Shown one piece after another: positions 18,217 through 28,123 of a stretch of 46,773 nucleotides of DNA. The translations under genes were made by a program, and so were the position numbers. The stretch is from Hyphomicrobium sp. (GTDB lineage: Bacteria; Pseudomonadota; Alphaproteobacteria; Rhizobiales; Hyphomicrobiaceae), in contig JANXVY010000037.1 of assembly GCA_025351425.1 (NCBI GenBank), positions 1 to 46,773 on the forward strand, written 5' to 3'. Each line of letters opens with the position of its first letter. The first letter of the stretch is position 1. The notes under the pieces are model-generated. The model did no database searches. It saw only the letters and a list, made by a program, of their open reading frames with translations, and was not told the origin of the DNA.

Positions 18217-19247
18217 GGTGTCTCCGGGGCAGGTGCGGTTGTTATCAGCCGGCGGGCGGACAGCCACGCAAGGCACACGAGGCCCATCGCTGTGAGCGGC
18301 AGCCACATGAGCCCATGGGCGAGGATAGCGAACGCGGCAGCCTGATCGGGGCTGGCGCCGAACGTCTCGACTGCGGCAATCGCAGCGGCGTGAAACGTTC
18401 CAAAAAATCCTGGCGCACTCGGAACCAATGTCGCAAGCGTCGCGAGTGCGCAGGCGAAATATCCAGCCAGCAGGGGCTTCGCAAAACCGAATCCTGCGGC
18501 CAACGCCGCAAGCATCCCCCCTTCAAAGCCCCATGCGAGCGCCGTCAGCGCCAGCAGCTTCAAGCCCTGCCATCCGCGCATCTGCCGCGCCAGCACATCG
18601 AGGGCGTGTGTAACAGGAGCCTGCAGCTTGACCGGCAGCCAGCGCAACCCCACAGCCCGCAATGGCATCAGCGCCTCTGCCCCGGGACCCGCCGCCAGTG
18701 CGGCCACGGCCAACCCGATCGCGACACCACTGCCCAGCGCACTCCAGCCGCCAAAGGCAGTCGGGAGCAAAGCGTCGCCCATCGCGAGCGCAACCAAGGC
18801 GGCTAAAATCATCAGCATTCCGGCGTCCAGCACCCGCTCCAGCAGCAGCAGTGGAACCAGGGTGGCAGCGGGCGCGCCGAGCAGATCGCGGAAGGCGAAA
18901 ACCCGTGCGACGTCGCCCGCCCGCAGCGGCAACACATTATTGAGCGCCACACTGCCGAGCAGCGTCTGCGCCGCCGCCGCCGCCCCGACGCCAGGCGCGA
19001 CGCTGGCGAGCATCACGTACCAGCGGGCGATCTTGGCGGAATAAGCCAAAGCGAGCAGCGCCCCGGCTGCAGCCAGCGCGGTCCACGAGACCTCGCGGAC
19101 CGCACTCAAAACGCGTGCGCCATCCACCCGGCTCGCCAGCAGGCCCATCAGGCCGACCGTTACGACCAACCCCAGCACAGATGTCCGCCGCTGCCAGCTT
19201 GCCTTGGCCTGGCCTGAAGGCACGGTGCTATCGGCGGCCAGAGTCAC
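18213..19247 (-). CDS. Lysylphosphatidylglycerol-synthase-like transmembrane protein (YbhN/UPF0104 type)
   Basis: The 344-residue product has about eight hydrophobic segments and the sequence pattern of the membrane domain of lysyl-phosphatidylglycerol synthases (PF03706). Typical blocks are LLGSVALNNVLPLRAGDVAR and VPSAPGFFGTFHAAAIAAVE. There is no cytosolic tRNA-dependent transferase domain, so it is not MprF itself. Stand-alone members are suspected lipid flippases. The start is a GTG overlapping the TGA of the upstream GT2 gene (GTGA). A longer open frame adds 76 residues of shadow sequence. With the GT2 and the FAD enzyme it probably handles a polyprenyl-linked sugar. Confidence 0.82.
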   Translation of the reverse strand: MTLAADSTVPSGQAKASWQRRTSVLGLVVTVGLMGLLASRVDGARVLSAVREVSWTALAAAGALLALAYSAKIARWYVMLASVAPGVGAAAAAQTLLGSVALNNVLPLRAGDVARVFAFRDLLGAPAATLVPLLLLERVLDAGMLMILAALVALAMGDALLPTAFGGWSALGSGVAIGLAVAALAAGPGAEALMPLRAVGLRWLPVKLQAPVTHALDVLARQMRGWQGLKLLALTALAWGFEGGMLAALAAGFGFAKPLLAGYFACALATLATLVPSAPGFFGTFHAAAIAAVETFGASPDQAAAFAILAHGLMWLPLTAMGLVCLAWLSARRLITTAPAPETP

Positions 19248-20242
19248 GAGATCGCACTCTCGCCGGCCCTGATCGATTGCGCCGGAACGGATCTTGCCGC
19301 CGCAGCATAGGCCTCCTCCCCGGACTGGAACCGTTCCGCGACCACGAACAACGGGCGTTGCTTTGCCTCGCCGTAGATCCGCCCGACGTATTCGCCGAGC
19401 AACCCGAGGCCTAGCATATTGAGGCTGCCGAGCAGCAGCTGCGCGACAAACATCGCCGTCCAACCCGGTACCCATTGGTTGGTGGCGAGCCGCAGGACGA
19501 TGGCGTAGCCGATACCTCCCAGCGCCAGGACGAAGGTCGCCAGTCCGATGAACGACATCGCGCGCAACGGGACCGTGGAAAAGGAGAACAATCCATCGAG
19601 CGCCAGCCCGACCATCTTGGAAAGCGAGTATTTCGTCGAGCCCGCAAAGCGCGGCGCGCGCTTATAGGGCACCGCCGCCTGCGAAAGTCCGACCCAGCTG
19701 ATCATGCCTCGCAGCAGACGGTAGCGCTCCGGCATTTCGTTCAGCGTATCCAACACCTTGCGATCGAGCAACCGGAAGTCGCCAGCGTCGAGGTGGAGCG
19801 GCACTTCGGATAGCCGGTTCATCAGCCGGTAGAAGAGATACGCCGATACGCGCTTGAAGAGAGTTTCCTTCGGCCGCTCAAGTCGCTGCCCCACGACGAC
19901 CGCATAGCCTTCGCGCCACTTCGCTACAAAGTCGGCAATCACTTCCGGCGGGTCTTGTAAATCGGCATCGATAATCACGGCCGCATCGCCCGTGGCTGCC
20001 GCAAGGCCTGCGGCCAGCGCATTCTGCTGGCCGAAGTTGCGCGCAAGACGAATGACGCGCACATGCCCATGCCTATCGCAAATGGACTTGAGGATGATGG
20101 CCGTCCGGTCCTTGCTGCCATCGTCGACGAAGATGAGTTCGTAATCCGGCGTAATGGCCCTGACCACAGCGTCCAGTCGCCCGTACGTCTCCTCGATGAC
20201 CTGCTCTTCGTTGTAGCACGGAACAACGACAGACAATTTCAT
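19244..20242 (-). CDS. Glycosyltransferase family 2, DPM1/GtrB-like, membrane anchored
   Basis: The 332-residue protein starts MKLSVVVPCYNEEQVIEETY and has the GT2 DPM1-type core: FVDDGSKDRT, then DADLQDPPEVIADF with the DxD-like metal site, then QNALAAGLAAATGDA. Two C-terminal membrane segments (around residues 225-290) resemble GtrB/ArnC-type polyprenyl-phosphate sugar transferases. Such enzymes move a hexose or aminosugar from a nucleotide to undecaprenyl phosphate on the cytoplasmic face. The start is preceded by GAGG at good distance, 8 bases after the stop of the preceding membrane-protein gene. The donor sugar cannot be read from the sequence. Confidence 0.9.
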   Translation of the reverse strand: MKLSVVVPCYNEEQVIEETYGRLDAVVRAITPDYELIFVDDGSKDRTAIILKSICDRHGHVRVIRLARNFGQQNALAAGLAAATGDAAVIIDADLQDPPEVIADFVAKWREGYAVVVGQRLERPKETLFKRVSAYLFYRLMNRLSEVPLHLDAGDFRLLDRKVLDTLNEMPERYRLLRGMISWVGLSQAAVPYKRAPRFAGSTKYSLSKMVGLALDGLFSFSTVPLRAMSFIGLATFVLALGGIGYAIVLRLATNQWVPGWTAMFVAQLLLGSLNMLGLGLLGEYVGRIYGEAKQRPLFVVAERFQSGEEAYAAAARSVPAQSIRAGESAIS

Positions 20243-20250
20243 GAAAGGCC

Positions 20251-21915
20251 TCAGTTGTCGTCCAAACCGTGTGCCCCCGCGGCGGGGATGCCGTTCCCGG
20301 CGCAATAGGGAATCGTTATACGCTTGGTGAACTGTACAACGATCGCGCACACTTTGCCCTTGTCGTGATGGCTATAGACGGCAAGCGCAGGTTGAGCATG
20401 CCCCCATACGACATAAAAGACCATGAGAACCGCCGCCGCCCTTTCAAAACGCGGCGTCGTCAACCGGTCGGCGAACTGGGTCAAGGCCAGCGCGCCGGCC
20501 AGCACGATAGGCAGATCGCTATAGGGCAGATAATAGACTTTCACCTGCCGCAGACTGAAGAGTGTATCCTCTGCGATTGCGCATCCCAGCAGCAGGAAAA
20601 TCTGCAACGCCAGCAGTTGGCGCCCATTGCGCAGGGCATGGACCATGCCGTACAGGGCCAGCCATTCGATCAGCAGCGTCGGCCGGTGCATCGGCGCGAG
20701 TACGAACGTGTGGATCGCAAGTGCGCGTCCGACGGACGAAAGCAGCGTCGAGAAGATGGCACCTGGTGTCTGCGACAGAAGCAGCGAGCCGCTACCAGCC
20801 GCGAGACCTTGCAGATGCTCGAGTGGGTTGGCGACAGCGATGATCGCATCGGCGCTGGGCTGCAGATAGAGCACATCGATTCCGGACGCCAGCCCCAGCC
20901 CGAACGCCGCAATCCCTGCGAGTGTCTCTTCCATGCTGACGCGCCAGATAGCGGCATACGCGCCCATCGCCGCTACGACCACTGCGGCGCCGATCAGCTG
21001 GTAGTGCCCCGACAATCCGCTCATCAGGGGCCGGTAAAGAACTTCCGTGAACTTCGAACCCGCCATGCCGGCGATACCCTGCTGGATGACGATCACGGCT
21101 GGCCAGATCGCGAGCGCAGCCATTACAGTCAGTACCGCGGCCCAGCGCCAGATGATCCGGTTGCGTGTCTCGGGGGGCGAATACGTCCCTAAGGCCCACG
21201 CGAGGGGCAGCAGGGCGAATGCTGGAATGACAGACTGAACTTTTTCCAGAACGGCGAGCGCAATAAGCAGCCCCGCCAGAACGAGGCCCAACAGACGCCA
21301 GCGCACGTCCCGTTGTTTGGCACAGACGAGCGTCACGAGCAAAGCGTCGAAGGTCAGCGTTGCGGTCAGCATCTCAGGCCTAAGAATACGAAATCCCAGC
21401 GCGACACCGCTTGAGAAGGCAAACGCGACACCCGAGAGAACCGCGATCTGCCAGACGCCGAGCCAGCGATAGACGAGCCCGACGATCGACATCACGCACG
21501 CGATACCCGTAAGGAGCGAATAGACGCGGCCTGCCTGGACCAGCATCTGCCATTGGGCGTCGTAAGCCTTGATATCGCTAAGAGGCTTGAGTTCCTCGAG
21601 CCGCGAGATCGAAATGAGGCCCAGGCCCTTCAAGGCGCTCAACCACCATCCCAATAGAACGCGGTCGAGCACCGCGGGATAAACGACGAATTCCTGGGGT
21701 AGATGAGAATTATAGAGCAGGCCCTCGTAGACCGAGACCATGTCGGAGGCGGCCTTGTTATAGTAGGGCATTGTCAGCCCAAGCAGGACGATGGACACGC
21801 ACATGCCGAGCGTAAGCAGCGCGACGCCCGGAGCGAATCCCGGATAAATCAAGCTGCGGTGGCCCGCGGCTGCATTCAATATCTCGCGGGATGATTCCGT
21901 CGCACCGATTGTCAT
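20251..21915 (-). CDS. Polytopic membrane protein, possible GT-C type glycosyltransferase
   Basis: I do not recognise a named family. From the ATG with a GGAG ribosome-binding site the product is 554 residues with about eleven or twelve hydrophobic segments, and a first extracytoplasmic loop rich in aromatic and acidic residues (MPYYNKAASDMVSVYEG). This layout, a long loop after the first membrane helix, fits GT-C enzymes that use polyprenyl-phosphate sugars in the periplasm. Being first in an operon with a DPM1-type GT2 and a flippase-like protein supports that reading. A TTG start 40 codons upstream is possible but has no good ribosome-binding site. Confidence 0.65.
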   Translation of the reverse strand: MTIGATESSREILNAAAGHRSLIYPGFAPGVALLTLGMCVSIVLLGLTMPYYNKAASDMVSVYEGLLYNSHLPQEFVVYPAVLDRVLLGWWLSALKGLGLISISRLEELKPLSDIKAYDAQWQMLVQAGRVYSLLTGIACVMSIVGLVYRWLGVWQIAVLSGVAFAFSSGVALGFRILRPEMLTATLTFDALLVTLVCAKQRDVRWRLLGLVLAGLLIALAVLEKVQSVIPAFALLPLAWALGTYSPPETRNRIIWRWAAVLTVMAALAIWPAVIVIQQGIAGMAGSKFTEVLYRPLMSGLSGHYQLIGAAVVVAAMGAYAAIWRVSMEETLAGIAAFGLGLASGIDVLYLQPSADAIIAVANPLEHLQGLAAGSGSLLLSQTPGAIFSTLLSSVGRALAIHTFVLAPMHRPTLLIEWLALYGMVHALRNGRQLLALQIFLLLGCAIAEDTLFSLRQVKVYYLPYSDLPIVLAGALALTQFADRLTTPRFERAAAVLMVFYVVWGHAQPALAVYSHHDKGKVCAIVVQFTKRITIPYCAGNGIPAAGAHGLDDN

Positions 21916-22092
21916 CAAATATCGCTCCGATCTACCCCAGCGGTTGCTGTAGACCTGTCGGTTGACCTTCGCCAAGCCATCAGCCTGCGACAAAATCGAA
22001 GAGCGGGCCAGAGTGTCAGCCCCAATAATGGTCAACGGCCCAAACCAACGAACCCTATGGAAATGGTGCGGATAACTCGGCCGGTACAGCGC

Positions 22093-22200
22093 CTAGTTGA
22101 AGAACACGTGCTTGATGAGCACCGCAAAAATCAAAACAACCAACGCCGCGCCAAGCACGTGCGGGTACTCCATCCCCCAATCCCAGTCCTGATGCATCAT
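22093..22200 (-). CDS. Small Met/His/Trp-rich single-span membrane peptide
   Basis: A 35-codon gene encodes a peptide with an N-terminal segment MMHQDWDWGMEYPH and one hydrophobic helix (about residues 15-34) with a His and a Lys near its C-terminal end. A GGGAG ribosome-binding site lies about nine bases before the start. The N-terminal part holds three Met, two His, two Asp and two Trp, which would suit soft-metal (copper) binding. It is divergent from the copper ATPase gene, with starts 122 bases apart. The function is unknown; a role in copper handling is inferred from composition and position only. Chance is possible for so short a frame, but the start signals and clean helix argue against it. 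Confidence 0.6.
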   Translation of the reverse strand: MMHQDWDWGMEYPHVLGAALVVLIFAVLIKHVFFN

Positions 22201-22322
22201 CGCAAGTCACTCCCAGGTGAGCGTAAGACGTTAAGGTCTCTGCGCTCAGGCGCCATGATATGGGTCAACGCCACAGCCGGCTGGGAACCTTCATGATCGA
22301 CATACTGTCTGGAGAGAGTTCC

Positions 22323-24713
22323 ATGCCGATGAATCCCGAACACGCAACTGAAACGTGTTCCTACGGCCATGATCATCCGTCTGGCAGCCCGGCCAGCGGT
22401 AACAATCCAATGGTGGTCAAGGACCCGGTCTGCGCAATGACCGTTGAACCGGCCACGGCGATGCACCGCTATACGCATCTCGGTGTCCCTTATTATTTTT
22501 GCTCGGCCCTCTGCCGGGAAAAATTCATGGCAGCCCCCGCCCAATACCTCACGGCAGACCCTGATCACCCGCCGCGCCGTCACTCGGCGACTGTACCACC
22601 GGGGGCGATCTATACCTGCCCGATGCACCCCGAAATCCGCCAGGCCGGTCCGGGTGCGTGCCCGATCTGCGGCATGGCGCTCGAGCCGGAAGCAGTTTCG
22701 CGAGAGACTGCCGTCAATCCCGAACTCGCTGAAATGACACAGCGCTTTTGGATCGGACTGGCCATTACGCTCCCCATCTTCATTCTCGAAATGGGCGGCC
22801 ATCTCTGGGGCCTCAACCATTGGCTCGGTCAACAAACCTCCAACTCGATCCAGCTGCTGTTTGCATCGCCAGTGGTGTTGTGGGCCGGATCGCCGTTCTT
22901 CGAACGCGGCTGGACGTCGCTCAAGACTGGCTATCTCAACATGTTCACGCTGATCGCCATGGGAACCGGCGTCGCGTGGGCCTACAGCATCGTCGGGACC
23001 GTCTGGCCCGGCCTGTTTCCCGACGCCATGCGCGGCCACGACGGAGCGGTCGCGGTCTACTTCGAGGCGGCGGCGGTAATTACCGTCCTTGTGCTTCTCG
23101 GCCAAGTACTCGAAATGCGTGCCCGCGAACAGACGAGCGGCGCCATTCGCGCCCTGCTCGACCTATCTCCCAAATTGGCCCGCAGGATAGCCGCGGATGG
23201 CACGGATACCGATGTCGCGCTCGATCAAGTGGTGGTCGGCGACCATCTGCGCGTCCGCCCGGGCGAACGCATCCCAGTCGACGGCACCATCGTCGACGGC
23301 CGCAGCGCCATCGACGAATCCATGGTGACGGGCGAATCCATGCCGGTGACTAAGAGCACGGGCGACCTGGTCGTAGGTGGCACCATGAACCGTTCGGGCA
23401 GCTTCGTCATGCAGGCCGGCAAGGTAGGCCGCGAAACGGTCCTGGCGCAAATCGTCCAAATGGTGGCGGCGGCACAACGCAGCCGCGCGCCCATTCAACG
23501 ACTGGCGGACCAAGTTTCTGGCTGGTTCGTACCGGCAGTGATTGCAGCTGCAGCGCTGGCCTTCATAGCCTGGAGCGTCTGGGGGCCCGAACCGCGGCTC
23601 AGCTACGCCTTGATTGCCGCCGTATCGGTTTTGATCATCGCCTGTCCGTGCGCGCTGGGCTTGGCGACGCCCATGTCGATCATGGTGGGCGTCGGCCGGG
23701 GCGCGCAGCAGGGGGTCCTGATCAAAAATGCCGATGCGCTTGAACGGATGGAAAAGGTCGACACGCTCGTCGTCGACAAGACCGGCACATTGACCGAAGG
23801 GAAGCCGAGCGTGGTAGTCGTCCGCGTGGCATCTGGGTTCACGGAACAAGAGCTGCTGCGCCTCACGGCCAGCCTGGAGCGCAGCAGCGAACATCCCATC
23901 GCAGCAGCGATCGTTCGCGCCGCCGCCGACCGGAGCATGCCTCTCGGACGGGCGGAAGACTTCGACTCGCCACTTGGAAAGGGCGTGACCGGCACCGTCG
24001 ATGGCCGCAAGCTGGTGATCGGCAATCATACGATTATGGCCGAAGCCGGGATCGACACGTCATCCCTCGATACCACAGCCGAAGAGATGCGCCGGGAAGG
24101 CGCGACGGCTATCTTTGTCAGCGTCGACGCGGCATTGGCAGGGGTTATCGCTATCGCCGACCCCGTCAAGCCAACCACAGCGGCAGCCATCGCCGCCCTC
24201 AGACAAGCCGGCATTCGCATCGTCATGCTGACGGGCGACAACGCCACGACGGCCACTGCGGTCGCCAAGCGGCTTGGGATCGAAGAGGTCCGGGCGGACG
24301 TGCTGCCCGGCGCCAAGGCGAAGGTGGTGGAGACGCTGCGCGCGCAGGGGCGCATCGTTGCCATGGCGGGCGACGGCGTGAACGATGCCCCAGCGCTTGC
24401 CGCAGCCGACGTCGGCATCGCCATGGGCACTGGAACTGATGTCGCCATGGAGAGCGCCGGGGTCACGCTGCTGAAAGGCGATCTCAACGGTATCGTGCGC
24501 GCCCGACGTCTTTCGGCGGCCACGATGTCCAATATTCGCCAGAACCTGGTGTTCGCATTCATCTACAACGCAGCGGGTGTGCCCATAGCAGCTGGTGTTT
24601 TGTATCCGGTCTTCGGCGTCCTGCTGTCGCCAAAAATTGCAGCTGCGGCGATGGCCTTGTCGTCGGTCAGCGTGATCGGCAATGCATTGCGATTGAACCG
24701 TACGCAGCTGTAG
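22323..24713 (+). CDS. copA: Copper-translocating P-type ATPase with YHS and HMBD N-terminal domains
   Basis: The 796-residue P1B-type ATPase exports Cu(I). In order: a His/Cys-containing N-terminus ([12 protein letters not shown]), a YHS domain (about 31-76, [11 protein letters not shown]), a heavy-metal-binding HMBD segment (TCPMHPEI and [10 protein letters not shown]), membrane helices, the TGES loop (VTGES), the CPC metal site (Cys441-Pro-Cys443), phosphorylated Asp485 in DKTGTLTEG, the HP motif (SEHPIAAAI) and the hinge [10 protein letters not shown]. It lacks the usual HMA (GMxCxxC) domains. The start is chosen for its GGAGAG ribosome-binding site; an ATG 21 codons upstream is also open. 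A short palindrome (22274-22283) lies upstream of the start, but I could not recognise a CueR-type operator. Confidence 0.94.
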   Translation: MPMNPEHATETCSYGHDHPSGSPASGNNPMVVKDPVCAMTVEPATAMHRYTHLGVPYYFCSALCREKFMAAPAQYLTADPDHPPRRHSATVPPGAIYTCPMHPEIRQAGPGACPICGMALEPEAVSRETAVNPELAEMTQRFWIGLAITLPIFILEMGGHLWGLNHWLGQQTSNSIQLLFASPVVLWAGSPFFERGWTSLKTGYLNMFTLIAMGTGVAWAYSIVGTVWPGLFPDAMRGHDGAVAVYFEAAAVITVLVLLGQVLEMRAREQTSGAIRALLDLSPKLARRIAADGTDTDVALDQVVVGDHLRVRPGERIPVDGTIVDGRSAIDESMVTGESMPVTKSTGDLVVGGTMNRSGSFVMQAGKVGRETVLAQIVQMVAAAQRSRAPIQRLADQVSGWFVPAVIAAAALAFIAWSVWGPEPRLSYALIAAVSVLIIACPCALGLATPMSIMVGVGRGAQQGVLIKNADALERMEKVDTLVVDKTGTLTEGKPSVVVVRVASGFTEQELLRLTASLERSSEHPIAAAIVRAAADRSMPLGRAEDFDSPLGKGVTGTVDGRKLVIGNHTIMAEAGIDTSSLDTTAEEMRREGATAIFVSVDAALAGVIAIADPVKPTTAAAIAALRQAGIRIVMLTGDNATTATAVAKRLGIEEVRADVLPGAKAKVVETLRAQGRIVAMAGDGVNDAPALAAADVGIAMGTGTDVAMESAGVTLLKGDLNGIVRARRLSAATMSNIRQNLVFAFIYNAAGVPIAAGVLYPVFGVLLSPKIAAAAMALSSVSVIGNALRLNRTQL

Positions 24714-24723
24714 GGAAAACTGC

Positions 24724-25675
24724 ATGCGCTTGGCCACCTTCAATCTGGAAAACCTCGATAAGCCGCTCGCAGGCCGGGCAGCCGTATTGCGGCCCGCACT
24801 CGAACGCCTCGAAGCCGACGTGCTGTGCCTGCAGGAAGTGAATGGCCAGCACGTGGCGGGCCAGCCCAATCGCAAGCTACTCGCTCTCGACGCGCTGCTG
24901 GAAGGGAGTGAGTATGCAACGTTTCATCGGGCCTGGACTACGGCGGCGGAGCGTGCGGATCCAGCCGACGTCCATAATCTGGTGACGCTCTCTCGCCATC
25001 CCATCATCCAGCAAGCCCAGATACTCCATGACCTGTTGCCCCCGATTGAGACGGCTCGTAACCGCAGAGACGCCCCCGACCGAGCCAACCAAGATCCGGT
25101 TCGACCGGCCCCTGCTGCGCACCGACCTCAACGTCGGCGGTGTTCAATTCACGGTCGTCAATGTCCATTTGCGCTCGCCGCTCGCAACGGCAATTCCGGG
25201 CCAGAAACTTTCCCCGTTCGGCTGGAAGTCGGTGAGTTCCTGGGCGGAGGGCTATGCCCTTTCGGCTATCAAGCGCATGGAGCAGACACTCGAATTGCGA
25301 TTGCTGTTGGACGAGATCTTCAAGCTGGAGCCACGACCATTCGTGCTGGTTGAAGGCGACTTCAATGCCGAGGATAGCGAAACTCCGCTACGCATGGCCG
25401 GTGGCGCGCCTGAAGATACTGGAAACAGCGAATTGACTGCCCGCGCTATGGTTATTCTAGACCGCGCTGTCGATAAAGACCGCCGATTCAGCATCCTCCA
25501 TCATGGCCGGCCGCAGATGGTAGACCACATCCTGGCGAGCTACGCAGCATACGGTCGCTTACATGCGATCGAAATTCACAACGAAGCCCTGGGCGACGAG
25601 GCCGTCGGTAATGCCAAAGGCGTGGAAGCAGCAGGTTCCTACCACGCCGCCGTCGTCGCGACCTTCGCGATGTGA
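24724..25675 (+). pseudogene. Endonuclease/exonuclease/phosphatase-family protein, frameshifted
   Basis: Two overlapping frames together make one protein of about 316 residues. The first (from 24724) encodes MRLATFNLENLD, DVLCLQEVNG and LVTLSRHPI. The second, shifted by one base, encodes VVNVHLRSPLA, VEGDFNAED and the final SYHAAVVATF. These are the usual motifs of the EEP (DNase I-like) superfamily in the right order (N, E, NxH, GDFN, H). The frame changes near 25034-25065, next to a run of five C (25035-25039), after LHDLLPP. One base too many in the sequence explains it. Either the gene is broken in this strain or this is a sequencing/assembly error. The start lies 10 bases after copA, suggesting a shared operon. 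Confidence 0.82.
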
Positions 25676-25735
25676 TGCTCAACCGCTAAGTCAGCATCCG
25701 CGTGCAGTGGGCAGGCCGTAAACCTTTGAAAAGAA

Positions 25736-25812
25736 TGGTAGCGAGACCCAGACTTGAACTGGGGACCTACGGATTATGATTCCGCCGCTCTAACCAACTG
25801 AGCTATCCCGCC
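25736..25812 (-). tRNA. tRNA-Met (anticodon CAT), elongator type
   Basis: The 77-nt cloverleaf has a 7-bp acceptor stem with encoded CCA, D arm AGCTCAGTTGGTTAGAGC, anticodon loop ATCATAA giving CAT, and a T arm with TTCAAGT. The 5' end does not show the initiator C-A mismatch at position 1-72, so it is not the initiator. A lysidine-modified tRNA-Ile with the same unmodified anticodon cannot be fully excluded by eye. Confidence 0.9.
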
Positions 25813-25889
25813 ATACCTTTTGGCAATCTCTACCGGGCATCCGCGGTAGAGCAGCGTGTATAGGTACGCATCCCCCGCTCTGTCAAGAA

Positions 25890-26597
25890 TTACGCGTGGG
25901 GTCGGCGCTCGAAGCGCAGCATCGTAAAGAGCCCGAGCGGGCTGAGCGGCCGGGTCTGCGCGAGCACGAGTTCGTCACACACCATCACGCGGGAAACTTC
26001 GAACACAGGGTGCCAGCCGAGCCGGTCGCCAAAAGGCGCCAAGCGCCGCTCGACAAAGCCGCGTACGCCGTCATCCTGGCTGAAATGATTGACGAGCAGC
26101 ACCTGCCCTCCCGGCTTTGCGACGCGGGCAAGCTCCGCCATCACCCGCTCCGGGCTTGGCACGACGGTCATCACGAACATTGCAACGACCGTGTCGAAGG
26201 ATTGATCGGGGAACGCCAGTTGACTCGCATCCATTTCATACAGGCCGCTTACGTGATCGAGGCCGCCCGCGCTGACGCGCTCGCGCGCCTTGTCGAGCAT
26301 CTCAGGCGCGAGATCGATGCCGACGATGTCGAGATGCCGGCCATACTGCGGTAGCGACAGACCAGTGCCGACGCCCACTTCCAGCACGCGCCCTGTGCTC
26401 TGGTTGATGACGTCCACAGCAGAGCGGCGGCCCACCGTCGAAAACGCACCAAAGGTCCGGTCATAGAACGGCGCCCAGCGCCGGTAGGCGCTCCGCACGG
26501 CGGTTTCGTCCAACTGCACCGCCTCGCCCGTCAACGCGGTGACCGCCCGTGCCAGTGGAGAACGCGAAACAGGTTGTGAACGCGACATCGATCCCAT
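25890..26597 (-). CDS. SAM-dependent methyltransferase, probable phosphatidylethanolamine N-methyltransferase (PmtA-like)
   Basis: The 235-residue class I methyltransferase has SAM-binding motif I VLEVGVGTGLSLPQYG, then DIVGIDLAPEMLDKARERV, MDASQLAFPDQSFDTVVAMF and KPGGQVLLVNHF. These blocks resemble the Bradyrhizobium/Rhodobacter-type PmtA group, which makes phosphatidylcholine precursors in the inner membrane, as opposed to the Sinorhizobium type. I recall this resemblance from family knowledge; it is not computed. An internal ATG (MGSMSRSQ) is taken as start because upstream residues look like shadow sequence and would run into mnmA. It is downstream of mnmA, same strand, 43 bases apart. 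Confidence 0.72.
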   Translation of the reverse strand: MGSMSRSQPVSRSPLARAVTALTGEAVQLDETAVRSAYRRWAPFYDRTFGAFSTVGRRSAVDVINQSTGRVLEVGVGTGLSLPQYGRHLDIVGIDLAPEMLDKARERVSAGGLDHVSGLYEMDASQLAFPDQSFDTVVAMFVMTVVPSPERVMAELARVAKPGGQVLLVNHFSQDDGVRGFVERRLAPFGDRLGWHPVFEVSRVMVCDELVLAQTRPLSPLGLFTMLRFERRPHA

Positions 26598-26640
26598 GAA
26601 ACGGGCTCCTGTGCCTGGAAGTTGAAGATGTGGTTCTGGT

Positions 26641-27852
26641 CTAACGATTGGACGTGTGAATGGCCGCGTGAGGGCCATTTTGCGCCTGCGGCATCGCTCG
26701 CGAGAGCCCTGCGGCCTCCCTGACGGCACGTGCGATAGTCCCACCGCCGAGAATGCGAGCTTGCGGCAAGTCGTCTTCATACAATACGCACGCCTGGCCA
26801 GCGGCAATTCCGTCTTCCCCCGCCAACAGCGTCACGCGTGCCGATCCAGCCGGATCGACATGAAGCGTCGCGGGCTTGGGCGGCTGCGTTGAACGAACGC
26901 GCGCATAGACTGGCATTCCTTGGGCGCCGGTCACAGGCAAAAGTTGCGTTGCAAGCCAGTTCAAGGCCCGCAATTCCAGCGTGCGCGTACGCAGCGCCTC
27001 GCGCGGTCCTACTACGACCTCGTTGCGGTCGGCGCGCAGCGCCACGACATAGAGTGGATCGGCCGCAGGGATACGCAACCCCCGGCGCTGACCAACCGTG
27101 TAATTGATGATGCCGTCGTGCTGCCCCAATTCGCGTCCGTCGAGGTGAACGATCTTGCCGGGCTGCAACGCACCGGGCTTCAGCCGCTCGATCACGTCCG
27201 TATAGCGTCCCGTGGGAACGAAGCAGATATCTTGGCTATCGGCCTTTTCCGCGTTCATCAGCCCGAACTCGCGTGCGATTTCTCGCACGTCGGCCTTGGG
27301 CATGCCTCCCAGCGGAAACCACAGGTTCGACAACTGTTCACGCGTCGTTGCAAATAGGAAATAGCTTTGATCGCGCGCTGAATCGACAGCACGGCGCAAT
27401 TCCGGCCCATCCGGGCCGTCGAGCCGCTGGATGTAATGCCCCGTTGCCAGCACGGAAGCACCCAAGTCCTTGGCGGTGTCCATCAGGTCCTTGAACTTGA
27501 TCTGGCTGTTGCACGTCACGCACGGGATCGGCGTTTCGCCCGCGACATAGCTGTCGGCAAACGACTTTATGACCGAATCGGCAAAGCGCTTTTCGTAATC
27601 GAGCACGTAGTGAGGAATGCCCAGCGCATCTGCAACCCGCCGCGCATCATGGATATCCTGCCCGGCGCAGCAGCTGCCCGCGCGCCCGGTGGCGCCGCCA
27701 TGGTCATAGAGCTGCAAGGTGACGCCGATCACATCATGCCCCTCCCGCACGAGCAGAGCAGCGGCGACGGAACTGTCGACGCCACCTGACATGGCAACGA
27801 CGACGCGCATCTTTGACTTGGCTGCCTGAGTTGGAGAAAGAGTCTGGATCAT
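26641..27852 (-). CDS. mnmA: tRNA-specific 2-thiouridylase
   Basis: The 403-residue protein thiolates U34 of Lys, Glu and Gln tRNAs. It shows the PP-loop [10 protein letters not shown] (residues 22-31), the nucleophile Cys111 in PCVTCN and the second catalytic Cys210 in SQDICFVP, with TVGQRRGL further on. The C-terminal 40 residues ([16 protein letters not shown] and beyond) extend past the usual end. The start at MIQTLSPTQ gives the normal N-terminus; an ATG 17 codons upstream is possible. Confidence 0.95.
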   Translation of the reverse strand: MIQTLSPTQAAKSKMRVVVAMSGGVDSSVAAALLVREGHDVIGVTLQLYDHGGATGRAGSCCAGQDIHDARRVADALGIPHYVLDYEKRFADSVIKSFADSYVAGETPIPCVTCNSQIKFKDLMDTAKDLGASVLATGHYIQRLDGPDGPELRRAVDSARDQSYFLFATTREQLSNLWFPLGGMPKADVREIAREFGLMNAEKADSQDICFVPTGRYTDVIERLKPGALQPGKIVHLDGRELGQHDGIINYTVGQRRGLRIPAADPLYVVALRADRNEVVVGPREALRTRTLELRALNWLATQLLPVTGAQGMPVYARVRSTQPPKPATLHVDPAGSARVTLLAGEDGIAAGQACVLYEDDLPQARILGGGTIARAVREAAGLSRAMPQAQNGPHAAIHTSNR

Positions 27853-28123
27853 CGGTCTACTGTTGCGCGGACGGAGTGCGAAAAGCAATCGCCAAACCGT
27901 CATCTAGGCGGTGCCTGGGCCTGTCTGCAAGCCGGTGCGCGCATTTGCTTGCCAGACCAACGAACCAGCCCCCAACCATTAACAGAGTTGGCATAGTGAT
28001 TGAAAAGGTATGAAAATCAGATGCCTGCGGCCGGCAGCTGTACCATTCTGACCAGGTCATCAAGCCTAACAACACAAAAAACACGAGCTAGAACATCACT
28101 TTATCGCTCGTTTACGCAACAAC

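Noticed and set aside
22201-22322. CueR-type operator upstream of copA
   Set aside because: Only a short CAGCCGGCTG palindrome is present; the spaced dyad and the 19-base promoter spacer of CueR sites could not be found.
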